From NCBI GenBank assembly GCA_030432735.1, contig JAUIMK010000003.1, positions 1-48,442 on the forward strand: DNA of 48,442 nucleotides. The letters run 5' to 3'. A model generated the notes under the pieces. That model was given only the letters and a program-made list of their open reading frames with translations. It had not been told where the DNA came from and made no database searches. This DNA comes from a bacterium. Its GTDB lineage: Bacteria; Myxococcota_A; UBA9160; UBA4427. Of the stretch, positions 27,884 to 37,901 are shown in pieces (the first letter of the stretch is position 1; each line of letters opens with the position of its first letter). The position numbers and the translations under genes are program-made.

Positions 27884-29116
27884 CTAGGCGCCGGCCTGCC
27901 CCTCGCTTCGAACCTTCTCGAGGAAGGCCGCGACGGCGAGGACGGCGTGCTCCGTGCGCGGCGACTGGAAGATCTCGAACGCGTGCTGAGCCCCCTCGAG
28001 CTCCGCGAAGAGGACCGGGGCGTTGCTCTTCTCGCGGAGCGCGGCGACGAACGTCACGGCTTCCTCGGCCATCACCAGGCTGTCGTGGGAGCCCTGGATC
28101 ACGAAGAAGGGCGGCGCCTCCGCGTGCACGCGCCCGAGCGGGCAGACCGACTCCCAGAGCTCCGGATTCTCGTCGGGGCTGCACTTGAAGACCAGCGGCC
28201 CGAGCGCGTCCGCCATCTTGCCGAGCTTGCGATCGTCGGCGCGATCGAGGAAGTCGAAGACGCCGTAGAAGGGCACCGCGGCCGCGAGACGGGTGTCGAC
28301 CTGCTCGAAGCCGGGCTGGAAGCGCGGATCGTTGGCGGTCAACGCGGCGAGGGACGACAGGTGGCCTCCTGCGGAGCCGCCGGTGATGCAGACGAAGTCG
28401 GGGTCGCCCCCGTACTCGGCGATGTGCTCGCGGATCCAGGCGATCGCCCGCTTCACGTCGACGATCTGATCCGGCATCGTCGCCTTCGGGCTCAGCCGAT
28501 AGTTGATCGCGACGCAGACCCACCCGCGCGACGCCATCTCGCGCATGAGGGGGCGCCCCTGCTCGCGCTTGTCGCCGATGATCCAGGCCCCGCCGTGGAC
28601 CTGTAGGAGCACTGGCCGCCGGTCGCCGGGCGCTGCCGCCCGGGGCACGACGAGGTCGAGGAGGTTTCGCCCGCCCTTGTCTCCCGGGAGCGACTCGCCG
28701 TAGGGGATGTCGTAGAGGCGCTTCACGTCGGGATGCGCGAAGCCGAACGGATTCGGGAACCCGTGGAAGGCCGAGACGACGCGATCGACGGAGAGTCCCT
28801 CCGGCGCGAGGGCCGCGGCGAAGGTGCCGCCCGCCGCCACGCTCCTTCGATGGGCTACGAGGAGCAGCCCCCAGGACGCGAGGGTGAGCACCAGCCCCGC
28901 TTGTCCCGTCGGCGCCTCGAGGGCTCCGTACGAGACGAAGATCGCGGTGACCGCGGCTTCGATCGCGAGGGTCCAGAGCACCAGCTCGCCCCGGAGCCAG
29001 CCGACGACGAAGGTCGGCACGAGCAATCCGCCCACGATCCGGACGCGCGGCACGACGGCGAGGCTGAGGAGAAGGCCCACGATGGAGAGGGCCAAAAAGG
29101 CGTTGGGCACGTTCAT
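27884..29116 (-). CDS. Alpha/beta hydrolase (esterase/HSL/BD-FAE-like) with N-terminal TM segments
   Basis: VLLQVHGGAWIIGDKREQGRPLMREMASRGWVCVAINYRLSP...FVCITGGSAGGHLSSLAAL...FFVIQGSHDSLV...GAQHAFEIF. Confidence 0.92.
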   Translation of the reverse strand: MNVPNAFLALSIVGLLLSLAVVPRVRIVGGLLVPTFVVGWLRGELVLWTLAIEAAVTAIFVSYGALEAPTGQAGLVLTLASWGLLLVAHRRSVAAGGTFAAALAPEGLSVDRVVSAFHGFPNPFGFAHPDVKRLYDIPYGESLPGDKGGRNLLDLVVPRAAAPGDRRPVLLQVHGGAWIIGDKREQGRPLMREMASRGWVCVAINYRLSPKATMPDQIVDVKRAIAWIREHIAEYGGDPDFVCITGGSAGGHLSSLAALTANDPRFQPGFEQVDTRLAAAVPFYGVFDFLDRADDRKLGKMADALGPLVFKCSPDENPELWESVCPLGRVHAEAPPFFVIQGSHDSLVMAEEAVTFVAALREKSNAPVLFAELEGAQHAFEIFQSPRTEHAVLAVAAFLEKVRSEGQAGA

Positions 29117-29375
29117 CGGAGCCTTTCCTCGATGCGAGCGGGAGACCTCGATCGGGCCTCGGGCCGACATCCCAGAATCGACTCGAGAGTACAAGAGTGA
29201 AGCGCGCGGAAAAACACCGGAATCAGGGTCCGGAGAGGCTTCGTCGGTCGCACGCGAATGAAGGCAGGAAAGACCCGACCGCGCCTCGTTCTGCGGCTCC
29301 CGGAGGCGCGCCGGGTATGCCAGAATCGCCACCCGCCCGCGACGAGCCGGGACGACAGCTTCGGAGTATCCCTGA

Positions 29376-30491
29376 ATGAGCGAAGAGATCGCGAACGTAA
29401 ACCCGCTCGGCCACGCGAGCGACGACGAAGCGCTCCGCGCGCCCTTCCGCGACTGGCTCGCATCGAAGTGGACGGACGTGGAAGACCTCGAGGTCGCGCC
29501 CTTCGAGGTCCCGAAGTCCGGCTATTCCGCGAAGACGGTCTTCGTTCCGCTCGCCTACACGCGAGACGGCCAGCGGGTCGAGGAGAAGGTCTGCCTGCGG
29601 ATCGAGAATCCGGAGCCCGCGATCTATCCGCAGCAGGCGCCCGGCCTCGACGTCGAGATCGAGATCCAATACCGGTCGATGGAGCTGCTCGAGAAGACCG
29701 GCAAGGTCCCGCTGGCGAAGCCGCTCGGCTACGAGGCCGATCCCAGCATCCTCGGCCAGCCCTTCTTCGTGATGGAGTTCGCGGGCGGCGACGTCATGAC
29801 GGAGGATCCGCCGTATACCCAGGCGGGCTTCTTCTTCGACGCGAGTCCCGACGAGCGCCGGAAGATCTACCGGCGCGCGATGCAGCAGATGGTGAACTTC
29901 CACACCATCGACTGGCAGGACGCCGGCTTCGACTGGCTCGTCGCGCCCGGAGCGACGCCTTCGGTCGAGCGGCAGATCGACGTCTGGGAGAGCTACGGAC
30001 GCCGCGAGCTCGGCGACCGGGTCCACGAAGACTTCGAGATCGGCATCGAGTGGCTGCGCAAGAACCTCCCGACGGACCTCCCGCCGGCGCTGTCCTGGGG
30101 CGACTCGCGCCCCGGCAACATCATCTTCCGGAACAACGAGGTCCACGCGATCACGGATTTCGAGAACATCGCCGTGGCGCCGAAGGAGATCGACGTCGGC
30201 TGGTGGATGCTCTTCGATCGCACGATGCACGAAGCGATCGGCAACGAGCGCCCGGCCGGCGAGCCGACGCGGCAGGAGGCGCGCGCGCTCTATGCGGAGC
30301 TCGCTGGCGAGCCGGTGCCCGACACGTTCTATCACGAGATCCTGGGCGGGGTGCGCTACGCGGCCATCGTCGTTCGCGTGATGAACCGCATGGTCGATCG
30401 CGGGCAGCTCCCGGCGGACCACACCATCTGGCTGAACAATCCCGCTGCCACGGCCCTCTCGCAGCTCCTCGACAAGGGCGGACTCCGGTAA
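29376..30491 (+). CDS. Phosphotransferase (APH) family protein
   Basis: PFFVMEFAGGDVMTED...LSWGDSRPGNIIFRNNEVHAITDFENIAVAPKEIDVGWWMLFDR. Confidence 0.88.
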   Translation: MSEEIANVNPLGHASDDEALRAPFRDWLASKWTDVEDLEVAPFEVPKSGYSAKTVFVPLAYTRDGQRVEEKVCLRIENPEPAIYPQQAPGLDVEIEIQYRSMELLEKTGKVPLAKPLGYEADPSILGQPFFVMEFAGGDVMTEDPPYTQAGFFFDASPDERRKIYRRAMQQMVNFHTIDWQDAGFDWLVAPGATPSVERQIDVWESYGRRELGDRVHEDFEIGIEWLRKNLPTDLPPALSWGDSRPGNIIFRNNEVHAITDFENIAVAPKEIDVGWWMLFDRTMHEAIGNERPAGEPTRQEARALYAELAGEPVPDTFYHEILGGVRYAAIVVRVMNRMVDRGQLPADHTIWLNNPAATALSQLLDKGGLR

Positions 30492-30520
30492 CCCGGAGCG
30501 AAGCCCACGGTCCGCCGAAG

Positions 30521-31072
30521 GTGTCCTCCCTCCCCGTCTCGTACGCCCTCACGTCGACCGCTCTGTTCCTGCTGGTGCTCGCCCTCGCCTGCACGTCGCC
30601 GGCGGGCACGCGCCTCGACCTACGGCCCCGTGACGGGTCCCTGCGAGCGGGGCACGAGGTCGAGGTCAAAGCCGGGCCCGCCGTCGAGTTCCTCGAGGTC
30701 GACGGAACGGCGGTCGACGCGACCGGTCTCGTGCTCGCACCGGGAAGACATGCCATCCGCTACCGCGTGCGTCGCCACCTGCGCAAGGTCAGCGACATGC
30801 TCGACGGCGTGTTCCACATCGGAGAGTGCCGCCTCGAGATCGACGCGCTGCGCGGCTTCGACTACGAGGTGCGCTACGCCGCCCGCCAGGAGACCGGCGC
30901 GACGCGCGGCCCGGGCCTCGGCGCGGGCGCGCAGGCGCAGCGCTTCCGAACGCAGATGGTCCTCGAGAACACCGTCACCGGCGATCTCGTCCCCCTGCCC
31001 TGCGAGCTCGGCTTCGATTGCCGCCGGCTGAAGGACGGCGTGCGCCGCTCTCGCTTCTGCGTGCTCGACTGA
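30521..31072 (+). CDS. Hypothetical lipoprotein
   Basis: GTG start; STALFLLVLALACTSPAG lipobox. Confidence 0.65.
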   Translation: MSSLPVSYALTSTALFLLVLALACTSPAGTRLDLRPRDGSLRAGHEVEVKAGPAVEFLEVDGTAVDATGLVLAPGRHAIRYRVRRHLRKVSDMLDGVFHIGECRLEIDALRGFDYEVRYAARQETGATRGPGLGAGAQAQRFRTQMVLENTVTGDLVPLPCELGFDCRRLKDGVRRSRFCVLD

Positions 31073-31103
31073 CGCGGCGCGCGCTGGATCGACGCCCCGG
31101 GAC

Positions 31104-33101
31104 TCAGTCCGGCAGCGCGTAGGCGACGAGCGCGTCGCCCGGCTTCGTGCCGAGGAGCATGTGTCCGCCGGCCGCGATCACGACGTACTGCTTGCCGTCC
31201 GGGTCGAGGCGATACGTCATCGGCGTGGCCTGCGCGCTGGCGGGGAGCCGCGCCTTCCAGAGCTCTTCGCCCGTCTCGGTCGCGAAGGCGCGCACGTAGG
31301 CGTCCGTCGTCGCCCCGATGAACGTGAGGCCGCTCGCGGTCGTGATCGGCCCGCCCAGGTTCGGCACACCGATATCGCCGAGGAACCACCAGATGGGCCA
31401 CGGTGCGAGGTCCCGCGCGTTGCCGAGCGGCACTTCCCAACGCACGTCGCCGGTCGCGAGGTCCACGCCGACCAGGGTTCCCCACGGCGGCGGGTTGCAG
31501 GGCGCGCCCAACATCGGCGAGAGGAGCGGGTAGCGCTCGAGGGCATAGGGCGTGCCGAGCTGGGGCTCGAAGCCGAAGGCCGGCTCCTCGCCCCCGTTCG
31601 CCTCGACCATCGCGTCGTACTCGGCCCGCGGCACCATCCGGATGTAGGTCGCGATCCGCTGCGTGTTGACGACGAGCATCCCCCGTCCCTGGTCCACCGA
31701 GAGCGAGCCCCAGTTGAGACCGCCGACCATGCCCGGGTACTGGATCGTGCCCTGGGTGCTCGGCGGCGTGAAGATCCCCTCCGAGCGCGCGGCCTCGATG
31801 ATCTCTCGACAGGCGGCCTTCTCCCAGGGCGTGAAGCCGAAGGCGTCCTCCGGCCGGAGTCGGTCCGGGTGGAGCGGCGGCGGCTTGACCGGGAAGGGCT
31901 GCGTCGGCGAGAGCTCCGTCTCCTCGGGCACGCCGCGCCGCGGCACGCGCCGTTCCTCGACCGGGAGGAGCGGCTCGCCCGTACCGCGGTCGAGGAAGAA
32001 GAGATGCCCCATCTTGGTCGCGGCGATCACGCCGGGACGCGTCCCGCCCTCCGTCGGAAAGTCGAAGAGCACCGGCTGCGCGCCGATGTCGTAGTCCCAG
32101 ACGTCGTGGTGAACGGTCTGGAAGTTCCACACGACCTCGCCGGAATCGCCGTCGAGGGCGATGATCGAGCTCGAGTAGTAGTCGAGGCCGTCGCGGTGAC
32201 CGCCGTAGTAGTCGGGGCTCGTGTTCCCGGTCGGGACGTAGATCAGATTGCGCACGGGATCCGCCGACAGCGCGGTCCAGGCGTTCGAGGTCCCACGACG
32301 GTACTCACCGGTCCGGGTCGTGACCTCTCCGGGCACGAGCGCGTTCCAGGCCCACAATCGCTTCCCGGTCCGCGCCGAGTACGCGCGGACGACGCCGCTC
32401 GGCGCGTCGACCCGCCGATTGTCGAGGACCATCGACCCGGTCACGATCCGATCGCCGAGCACGACCGGCGGCGACGTGACGCCGTACTCGCCGGGACCGA
32501 CTTCGCCGATCCCCTCCGTGAGGTCGACCGTTCCGTCCTCGCCGAAATTCGGGCAAGGCTCGCCGGTCAGGGCGTCGAGAGCGATCAGGCGCGCATCGAT
32601 CGTCCCCGTGAAGATCCGCGTCGCGCAGTGTGCCCCCGGCTGCGCACGGGCATCGGTCCACGCGCTCACACCGCGGCAGTTGAGCAGATACTGCCCTGCG
32701 AGACTCACCTTCGGGTCGTACTTCCAGCGCTCCTCGCCGGTCTCCGCGTCGAGCGCGATCACCTTGTTGAAGGGCGAGCAGACGTAGAGGGTGTCGTCGA
32801 CCAGGATCGGGGTGTTCTGGAAGGTCGTCGACGCCGGCGTGCCGTGGGCCCCGACCTCGCCGAGGGTGCCACCGAGGATGTCGCCGTGGTTGTAGGTCCA
32901 GGCCACCTCGAGGTTCGAGACGTTCTCCGGGGTGATCTGATCGAGCACCGAGTGCCGCCGCCCGCCCGCATCACCGCCGTAGCTGTCCCAGCCGGCGACG
33001 ACGTCGCTCTCGTTCGGCGCGACCGAGCCCGAGTCACCACAACCGGCGACGAACGAGAGCGAGACGACGGCGAGAATCGGAGCGAGGCGATTTCGGAACA
33101 T
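31104..33101 (-). CDS. PQQ-dependent dehydrogenase (quinoprotein), lipoprotein signal
   Basis: ILAVVSLSFVAGCGDSG; ITPENVSNLEVAWTYNHGD...GETEERWKYDPKV-like blades; NWGSLSVDQGRGMLVVNTQRIA; LGDIGVPNLGGPITTASGLTFIGATTDAYVRAFATETGEELWKARLPASAQATPMTY. Confidence 0.93.
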   Translation of the reverse strand: MFRNRLAPILAVVSLSFVAGCGDSGSVAPNESDVVAGWDSYGGDAGGRRHSVLDQITPENVSNLEVAWTYNHGDILGGTLGEVGAHGTPASTTFQNTPILVDDTLYVCSPFNKVIALDAETGEERWKYDPKVSLAGQYLLNCRGVSAWTDARAQPGAHCATRIFTGTIDARLIALDALTGEPCPNFGEDGTVDLTEGIGEVGPGEYGVTSPPVVLGDRIVTGSMVLDNRRVDAPSGVVRAYSARTGKRLWAWNALVPGEVTTRTGEYRRGTSNAWTALSADPVRNLIYVPTGNTSPDYYGGHRDGLDYYSSSIIALDGDSGEVVWNFQTVHHDVWDYDIGAQPVLFDFPTEGGTRPGVIAATKMGHLFFLDRGTGEPLLPVEERRVPRRGVPEETELSPTQPFPVKPPPLHPDRLRPEDAFGFTPWEKAACREIIEAARSEGIFTPPSTQGTIQYPGMVGGLNWGSLSVDQGRGMLVVNTQRIATYIRMVPRAEYDAMVEANGGEEPAFGFEPQLGTPYALERYPLLSPMLGAPCNPPPWGTLVGVDLATGDVRWEVPLGNARDLAPWPIWWFLGDIGVPNLGGPITTASGLTFIGATTDAYVRAFATETGEELWKARLPASAQATPMTYRLDPDGKQYVVIAAGGHMLLGTKPGDALVAYALPD

Positions 33102-33172
33102 GGAGCCTTCCTGTGGCCGCCGAGGACGTGGCGGCGTGCGGGCACGCAGTCTAGACCGGTGGACCCCGGCCG

Positions 33173-33622
33173 CTAGTCGTCCAGGGGCGACGACTGCCCG
33201 ACCGGATCGAAGAGGCGGCGCTGGGCATAGTGCGTGTCGAGGTGTTCGTGGATCTCGGCGATCCGGCCGTCGCGAACCGTGAAGACGAAGACGTACTGGT
33301 TCTCGTAGGGGGCGCCCTTCGCCGTCGTCGCCGTCATCGTCATCTCGACGAAGACATGCTCGTCGGAGGCCGCCCGCGCCGTCGGCCGGATGTCGAGGGA
33401 GCCGGCTGCGTAGAGATCCACGCCGCCTCCCATGCCCGCGAGCACGGCGTCCTTTCCCACCCAGGGCCCCGGCATCGGCGAGCTCTGGGGCGTCCGCCAG
33501 ACCACGTCGTCGGTGAAGAGATCCCCGATCTCCGGATCGCCGCTCGCGACGGCCGCGAAGTACCGGTCGATCAGCTCGAGATTCGGGTGGACGGGGCGCG
33601 GGTCGGATCGGGATTCAGCCAT
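33173..33622 (-). CDS. SnoaL-like/NTF2 family protein
   Basis: NLELIDRYFAAVASGDPEIGDLFTDDVVWRTPQSSPMPGPWVGKDAVLAGM...IAEIHEHLDTHYAQRRLFDPV. Confidence 0.82.
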   Translation of the reverse strand: MAESRSDPRPVHPNLELIDRYFAAVASGDPEIGDLFTDDVVWRTPQSSPMPGPWVGKDAVLAGMGGGVDLYAAGSLDIRPTARAASDEHVFVEMTMTATTAKGAPYENQYVFVFTVRDGRIAEIHEHLDTHYAQRRLFDPVGQSSPLDD

Positions 33623-33695
33623 CCGGGTACGGTAGCCTCCGGAGCCCGCGGATCGGCCGATCCTTCGACGCCCGATCGACGACGAGAGGATCTCC

Positions 33696-34664
33696 TTGCT
33701 TCGCGCTCCCCTCCTCCACTTCCTGCTGCTCGGCGGACTCTTCTACGCGTTCCAGTCGATCGGCTCCGATACGGCCGAGGTGCCCGTCGTCGAGGTGCAG
33801 CGGAGCGCGATCGAGGAGCGGATCGACGTGTACCGGCAGCAGATGGGGCGCGCGCCCAGCCCCGAGGAAGCGCAGTCGATCGAGCGGCAGGTCGTGGACG
33901 AAGCGCTCTGGCTCCAGCAGGCCTTCGCGATCGGGCTGCACGAGGTCGACTCGGTCGTCCGCCAGCGGCTGCTCCTCAACATGCGCTTTCTCGAGGGCGA
34001 GAGCGACGCGAGCGAGGCGGAGCTGATCGAACGCGCCATCGAGCTCGGCATGGATCGAAGCGACACCGTCGTCCAGCGCCGTCTCATCGATCGTGTCCAG
34101 GCGATCCTCCGCGCCGGCGTGCGCGCCCAGCCGCCGGACGACGCGACCCTCGAGGCCCACTACGAGACGACGGCGGAGCGCTGGCGGGAGCCGCCGCTGC
34201 TGGATCTCTCGCACGTCTACTTGTCCCGTGATCGACGTGGCGACGCGACCGTCGCGGACGCGACGAAGCTGCTGGCGCGAGTGCGGCGGGAGTCGCTCGA
34301 GGCCGAGGCCGCGATCGCGTTGGGGGACCCCTTCCTCGCGGGCCATCGTCTGCGCGGCGCCAGCCCGAACCGGATCGTCGCGCGGCTCGGCCCGAGCTTC
34401 GCGGACGGCGTCGCGGAGGCGGAGACGGGAACCTGGCTCGGGCCGGTGGAGAGCGCCTTCGGCCAGCACCTCGTCTGGATCCACGATCGCGTCGAGAGCC
34501 GGATTCCACCCCTCGAGGAGATCCGCACCCGGGTCCTCGAGGACTGGATCGAGCAGGAGTCGCGGCGCGTGCTCCGCGAACACGTCGACGCGCGGCGCAC
34601 GCAGGTCGAGGTCCGCATCCTCGACGACACGGGCGCCGGCCGCCGGGAGCCCGCGGCGGGCTAG
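33696..34664 (+). CDS. Membrane-anchored parvulin-type peptidyl-prolyl isomerase
   Basis: TTG start after GAGAGGA; APLLHFLLLGGLFYAFQ anchor; PPLLDLSHVYLSRDRRGDATVADATKLLARV...GPVESAFGQHLVWIHDRVESRIPPLEEIRTRVLEDW. Confidence 0.82.
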   Translation: MLRAPLLHFLLLGGLFYAFQSIGSDTAEVPVVEVQRSAIEERIDVYRQQMGRAPSPEEAQSIERQVVDEALWLQQAFAIGLHEVDSVVRQRLLLNMRFLEGESDASEAELIERAIELGMDRSDTVVQRRLIDRVQAILRAGVRAQPPDDATLEAHYETTAERWREPPLLDLSHVYLSRDRRGDATVADATKLLARVRRESLEAEAAIALGDPFLAGHRLRGASPNRIVARLGPSFADGVAEAETGTWLGPVESAFGQHLVWIHDRVESRIPPLEEIRTRVLEDWIEQESRRVLREHVDARRTQVEVRILDDTGAGRREPAAG

Positions 34665-34679
34665 CCGGAGGTCCGTCGC

Positions 34680-35090
34680 TCAGTCGCCGGCGACGTGGAC
34701 GACGACGGTTCGGGGCCCCGGGGCGTGGCGGTGCTCCCAGAGATAGATGCCCTGCCAGGTCCCCAACGCCAGGCGTCCGTCGGCGACGGGAATCGAGAGC
34801 GACGTCGCCGTCAGCGCCGCCTTCACGTGGGCCGGCATGTCGTCCGGCCCTTCGAGGGTATGCGTGAAGAGCGCGTCGTCCTCGGGCACCAGGCGCGTGA
34901 GCCAGCGCTCGAGGTCCCGCCGCGCGGACGGATCCGCGTTCTCCTGGATCACGAGGCTGGCCGACGTGTGCTGCACGAAGAGCGTGCAGAGCCCGTCACC
35001 GATCCGCGCGTGCGCGACGGTCTCCGCCACCTGATCCGTGATCTCGAAGAGTCCCTGTCCCCGCGGACGGATGCGGATTCGATCGATCAT
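34680..35090 (-). CDS. yjbQ: YjbQ/UPF0047 family protein (secondary thiamine-phosphate synthase)
   Basis: LCTLFVQHTSASLVIQENADPSARRDLERWLTRLVPED...HTLEGPDDMPAHVKAALTATSLSIPVADGRLALGTWQGIYLWEHR. Confidence 0.93.
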   Translation of the reverse strand: MIDRIRIRPRGQGLFEITDQVAETVAHARIGDGLCTLFVQHTSASLVIQENADPSARRDLERWLTRLVPEDDALFTHTLEGPDDMPAHVKAALTATSLSIPVADGRLALGTWQGIYLWEHRHAPGPRTVVVHVAGD

Positions 35091-35151
35091 GCGATGCGCC
35101 TCTCCCGCTCTGCGAAGCACCGTGCCGGCAGGCCGGGGAAGCGCGCCGTTC

Positions 35152-35210
35152 CGCCGAGCGCCCGCAGGCGACGGTGACGGTTCCCTCGCCGAGCGCCCGC
35201 AGGCGACGGT
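35152..35210. repeat. 24-bp perfect direct repeat (period 35 bp)
   Basis: CGCCGAGCGCCCGCAGGCGACGGT at 35152-35175 and 35187-35210; each contains hairpin CGCC-CGCA-GGCG. Confidence 0.85.
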
Positions 35211-35477
35211 TCAGTCGGCGCGCCGGGAGTCCGTCTGCGCCGGCTTCTCCGCGCGGCGCCGCCCGCCGGACCGGACCGCGCGCAGCGGCTCGAGATCGGC
35301 CACCAGGAAGGGGCGGGTCACCCCGTTCTCGCCGTCGATCGCCACCTGGTGTCCCAGCACCGCGACGCCGGGCGCCTGGCTGCTCGGCGCGTCCGCGATG
35401 GTCCCTCGGGCGCCGGTGTACTCGTGGTTCGGGTTGATCACGCGGACGCGGTCGCCGCGGCGAAACGGGGAGCTCAT
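35211..35477 (-). CDS. Small hypothetical protein, KOW-like N-terminus
   Basis: MSSPFRRGDRVRVINPNHEYTGARGTIADAP; basic C-terminus. Confidence 0.6.
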   Translation of the reverse strand: MSSPFRRGDRVRVINPNHEYTGARGTIADAPSSQAPGVAVLGHQVAIDGENGVTRPFLVADLEPLRAVRSGGRRRAEKPAQTDSRRAD

Positions 35478-35568
35478 CGGGGATCCTCTCGGCGCCGAGC
35501 GGGGGGTGGCCCCGGCGCGGATCCGAGAGTGTTGCAGATCTCGCCGCCGTGCGGGAGAGCCGGGTCGC

Positions 35569-37659
35569 TCATCGCGCGGTGACCTCCTCCACGAGGGGCG
35601 ACGGCGTCCCCACGCTCGTCATCCAGAGCTGATGGACGGCGCGGGTCGCGGCAACGTGGAGCTGGCGCCGCGAGGCCGGCGTGTCGGGGTAGTGCTTCGC
35701 ATCGACGTCGAGCACGATCACGTAGTCGAACTCGAGGCCCTTCACCTGGGTGACCTCGGTGACCTCGATGCCCGCCTTGAAGGGGAACTCCCCGTCGCGG
35801 ATGCGCCGCAAGCGCGGCAGCTCCGCCCGCGCGAGCCCCTCGTAGTAGAGGTCGCTCGCGTGCTCGTTCGGCGTCAGCACCGCGACGCTCGCCAGGGGCT
35901 CCGTCGCCATCAGGTCCCGGAGCACGTCGGAGAGGAACGCGACGCAGGCGCCACGATCGGTCATCCGGAAGAGCTCGACCGGCGGCCCCGACCGCGTGGT
36001 CACGACTTCTTCGTCTTCCTGCAGATTTCCGAGCAGGGACGTCGCGAAGCGCATGACCTGCTCCGAGGATCGGTAGCTGACCTTGAGCGTCTCGATCTCG
36101 GCGCCTCCGAGCCCCAGCTCTTCGAAGAAGCCGGTCCAGCTCGTGAAGCCGGAGTTCTCCATCAGGTGCTGCTGGGTATCGCCCGAGAGCGTGATGCTCG
36201 ACTCGCGCTCCATGCACTCGAGCAGCACGCGCACCTCGATCGGCGCGAAGTCCTGGACCTCGTCGATCGCGATGTGACGAAGCCGGAGCGGGCGCTTGCC
36301 GCGCTCGAGCGGGCCGATCCTGCGCTGCCAAGCGCGAAGGAGGAGCGCATCGTCCTCCGCGTCGAGGCCGGCGTCCGCCTCTTCGTCCCCCGCCTGGAAC
36401 TCCGAGATCGCCTCGAGGCGCCGGCGATTCCAGTCCACGAATCGGTCGAGCTCGCTGTCGCTGAAGGCCCCGGGTGCCACCTCGGCGAAGACGTCCCCGA
36501 GCAGCCGCCGTTGCGTGAGCACGCTCGCCCAGTCGTCCGTCGCCTGGTCGACGGTCCGGCCACCGGGCACCCGGGCGACCTGTCTCTCGAGGGCGACGTC
36601 GAGCGCGGAGTGGAGCTTGATGCGCTGGACGACGGCGGGCGTGTCCTCGCGCTGCGCGTTCGGAAGGCGCGGGAAGTGGCGCTTGCGTTCCTCGAGGATC
36701 CAGTCGCGATAGGTGGTGATCCGGACGCCTTCCAGTCCCAGGGAGGGGAGGACGTGCGCGACGTAGCGCGCCAGCGCACGCGAGAAGACGACCACGAGCG
36801 TATCCGGCCCGTCGATCCGCTCGTCGGCGTAGGCGAGGTACGCGATCCGGTGGAGGGCCACCGTCGTCTTGCCGGATCCCGCGCTCCCGCGGATCACGAG
36901 GTAGCCGGCGGCCGGCCGGGTGATCAGGTCGAACTGGGTCGGGTCGATCAGACTCGTGATCTCGGGGAGATGTTTGTCGGCGCGAAGCGCCTCGCCCATC
37001 CGCCCCTCGCCCATCCTTCGCGTGAGGTCGAGGCTGTCCGCGTCGTAGCGGAGCGCCGCGGCCTCGCCGCCCGCGAGCTTCGGCGTCCCCGTCTCGTTGC
37101 GACGCCAGCCGGAAGGCATCGCCGCATCGAGGCTGTAGTCCCCTTCCGGCGCCTGCACGCGCTCGAGTACGCCGTCCCGGATCCGTACCATGCGGCGGGC
37201 CAGCACTTCCCCCGAGCGCTCGCGCCCGGAGATCTCCTCGTCGAATTCCTCGCCCTGACGGTAGCTGTAGAAGATCTTGCTGATCGGGGCGTCCCGCCAG
37301 TCGACGATGCGCAGCCCCTTCTCGAGGCAGGTCGTGTGGCCGAGGAAGAGGTCGCGCCGTCGGCCCTCCTCTTCGAGCCGCAGGTGCGCGAAGTACGGAG
37401 ACGCCGCATCGACCTGGACCGCCTGGCCCGCTCGGCGGAGCTGGTTCAGGATCGCGGACTGATTGTGGTACTGCTCGGTCAGCGCCGAGAGGTCCTTGTT
37501 CTCGTCCCCCGAGAGCAGCCGCTCGCGGATCCGCTCGAGCTCCTTGACGATCGGCGCTTCGCTCGCGGTCTTCGCCGGCGGGAGCGCAGCGAGCCTCCGC
37601 GAGACGTCCTCGAGCGCTTCGAGCTCCTCTCGAACGACCTCGTCCGGCCGATCGTCCAT
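35569..37659 (-). CDS. UvrD/HelD-like superfamily 1 DNA helicase
   Basis: YLVIRGSAGSGKTTVALHRIAYLAY (Walker A), IAIDEVQDFAPIEVRVLL (Walker B), SITLSGDTQQHL, LEFDYVIVLDVDAKHYPD...RRQLHVAATRAVHQLWM. Confidence 0.92.
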   Translation of the reverse strand: MDDRPDEVVREELEALEDVSRRLAALPPAKTASEAPIVKELERIRERLLSGDENKDLSALTEQYHNQSAILNQLRRAGQAVQVDAASPYFAHLRLEEEGRRRDLFLGHTTCLEKGLRIVDWRDAPISKIFYSYRQGEEFDEEISGRERSGEVLARRMVRIRDGVLERVQAPEGDYSLDAAMPSGWRRNETGTPKLAGGEAAALRYDADSLDLTRRMGEGRMGEALRADKHLPEITSLIDPTQFDLITRPAAGYLVIRGSAGSGKTTVALHRIAYLAYADERIDGPDTLVVVFSRALARYVAHVLPSLGLEGVRITTYRDWILEERKRHFPRLPNAQREDTPAVVQRIKLHSALDVALERQVARVPGGRTVDQATDDWASVLTQRRLLGDVFAEVAPGAFSDSELDRFVDWNRRRLEAISEFQAGDEEADAGLDAEDDALLLRAWQRRIGPLERGKRPLRLRHIAIDEVQDFAPIEVRVLLECMERESSITLSGDTQQHLMENSGFTSWTGFFEELGLGGAEIETLKVSYRSSEQVMRFATSLLGNLQEDEEVVTTRSGPPVELFRMTDRGACVAFLSDVLRDLMATEPLASVAVLTPNEHASDLYYEGLARAELPRLRRIRDGEFPFKAGIEVTEVTQVKGLEFDYVIVLDVDAKHYPDTPASRRQLHVAATRAVHQLWMTSVGTPSPLVEEVTAR

Positions 37660-37901
37660 CGCTGGCTGCCCCCCTGACTCGGCGATTGCCGGCTGTTCCC
37701 GGCTCGCGCTTCGCGGCCCGCCCCGGACGCGCGGAACGCCCCGAGACGACGGTCGCGCTCGCTGCGCCGCCGCCGCGAGGCGGTCTCTGTTTATACGCGC
37801 TTTTCGCGGGGCTGCCTAGCCTGTCGACCGCGTGGGGCGGAGCGAGGTGTGCTGCGCGTCACGACGCTGCCGCGCAGCCTTCGATCGTCTTCCGGGCGAG
37901 C

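Noticed and set aside
30121-30491. Aminoglycoside resistance gene
   Set aside because: APH fold only; sequence looks like the broad phosphotransferase family linked to acyl-CoA metabolism; no specific evidence of resistance.
29258-30520. N-terminal part of 604-aa ORF 29258..31072
   Set aside because: Alternative frame of APH-family gene; only the C-terminal lipoprotein (from GTG 30521) is plausible.
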